Source: DATEZO01 sp035255485 (GTDB lineage: Bacteria > Pseudomonadota > Gammaproteobacteria > Burkholderiales > Burkholderiaceae_D). Taken from it: a DNA stretch of 6,442 nt. The translations under genes and the position numbers were made by a program. Positions 6,077-6,442 of this stretch are shown here, piece by piece (the stretch's first letter is position 1; every line of letters starts with the position of its first letter). The stretch covers positions 1 to 6,442 of the forward strand of contig DATEZO010000320.1 in the NCBI GenBank assembly GCA_035255485.1, read 5' to 3'. The notes under the pieces are model-generated. The model was not told where the DNA came from, made no database searches, and was given only the letters and a program-made list of their open reading frames with translations.

Positions 6077-6091
6077 TGGAATAGCGTTCCA
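6077..6091. promoter_or_regulatory. IclR-type operator, copy 2
   Basis: TGGAA-TAGCG-TTCCA, identical to the copy at 2935-2949, including the 17-base context (6076-6092). It ends 16 bases before ATG 6108, just ahead of the Shine-Dalgarno sequence. An extra GGAAT lies directly before it (6073-6077), and CATTCC at 6046-6051 could be a distant half-site. Confidence 0.7.
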
Positions 6092-6107
6092 ATAAAAGGA
6101 GGATGTC

Positions 6108-6442
6108 ATGTTACTGGATCTGGGAAGTCTCCCCGCTGAAGGCGAGATTTACGACGTAGTGGTGATCGGCGCGGGCGGCGCCGGCATGTCTGCCGCATTG
6201 TTCGCGGCCATTGAAGGCAAGAATGCGCTGCTGGTCGAGCGTACGGAATATGTAGGCGGATCGACCGCTTTTTCCGCCGGCACGACCTGGATCCCGGGAA
6301 CCAAGCATGCGCCCACCGTTTCGCAGGGCGACACGCTGGAAATCGCCGAAGGTTTCCTGAACCGCGCGGTCGGCGAGCGCACCCCGGCCGCGTTGCGCCG
6401 CGTGCTGCTGGAAACCGGCCCCACCGCAGTCGACCACATCGA
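6108..6442 (+). CDS. FAD-dependent oxidoreductase, KsdD/fumarate-reductase-like (3'-truncated)
   Basis: The first 111 codons are present and the frame is still open at the window end; family members run to about 500-580 residues. A dinucleotide-binding Rossmann start, YDVVVIGAGGAGMSAAL (15-31), carries the GxGxxG FAD loop at 21-26, with the ribose-binding acid E44 at the end of the second strand (LLVERTE). GGSTAFSAGTTWIPG (50-64) is the flavin-contacting segment typical of the FAD_binding_2 family that includes 3-ketosteroid delta-1-dehydrogenase. There is no signal peptide, so it is probably cytosolic or membrane-peripheral. The expected chemistry is insertion or reduction of a C=C bond next to a carbonyl; the catalytic residues lie outside the window. 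AAGGAGG at 6096-6102, five bases before the ATG, fixes the start. The IclR-type operator upstream links it to the permease gene. A true steroid substrate is not implied. Confidence 0.87.
   Translation, partial: MLLDLGSLPAEGEIYDVVVIGAGGAGMSAALFAAIEGKNALLVERTEYVGGSTAFSAGTTWIPGTKHAPTVSQGDTLEIAEGFLNRAVGERTPAALRRVLLETGPTAVDHI

Noticed and set aside
1..6442. CRISPR array, tRNA or rRNA genes
   Set aside because: No regularly spaced repeats, tRNA cloverleaf arms or rRNA-like conserved sequence were seen on either strand.

Overview
The window looks like a chromosomal accessory region of a GC-rich betaproteobacterium, probably Burkholderiales (Burkholderiaceae, Alcaligenaceae or Oxalobacteraceae type). 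The placement is an inference from the high-GC codon use and from the gene mix: MmgE/PrpD, AEC transporter, LysR, AroE paralog and a KsdD-like flavoprotein. All six supported genes are on the + strand; the first and last are cut by the window edges.

Layout. Positions 1-1077 hold the C-terminal three quarters of an MmgE/PrpD-family protein. Positions 1078-1597 are a palindrome-rich gap without a convincing gene; it contains a 13-bp inverted repeat bounding about 300 bp and a TetR-type operator with no regulator nearby. Positions 1598-2536 encode an AT-richer, foreign-looking DUF6602-like protein with a possible degenerate PD-(D/E)XK nuclease core. Positions 2537-2906 are another gap with nothing recognisable. 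From about 2907 the GC-rich cluster resumes: promoter and IclR-type operator, AEC-family permease (2973-3923), LysR-type regulator (3975-4892), a LysR-box-like dyad (4939-4963), an AroE/shikimate dehydrogenase paralog (5001-5819), a REP-like hairpin (5825-5861), a second promoter with an identical IclR-type operator (6031-6091), and the start of an FAD-dependent, 3-ketosteroid-dehydrogenase-like oxidoreductase (6108 onward).

How the genes may work together. The permease, dehydrogenase, flavoprotein and MmgE/PrpD lyase look like parts of a catabolic pathway for a small hydroxylated or alicyclic carboxylic acid. The permease would move the acid, the AroE-like enzyme oxidise an alcohol, the flavoprotein introduce a C=C bond next to a carbonyl, and the MmgE/PrpD protein dehydrate or hydrate. 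The substrate is unknown. The best evidence for a shared regulon is a 17-base identical sequence containing a TGGAA-N5-TTCCA palindrome, placed just upstream of both the permease and the flavoprotein genes. Its arms and spacing match the E. coli IclR operator. The LysR protein probably gives a second layer of control at the AroE-like gene. The DUF6602-like gene and its AT-richer surroundings look like an insertion between the MmgE/PrpD gene and the rest of the cluster.
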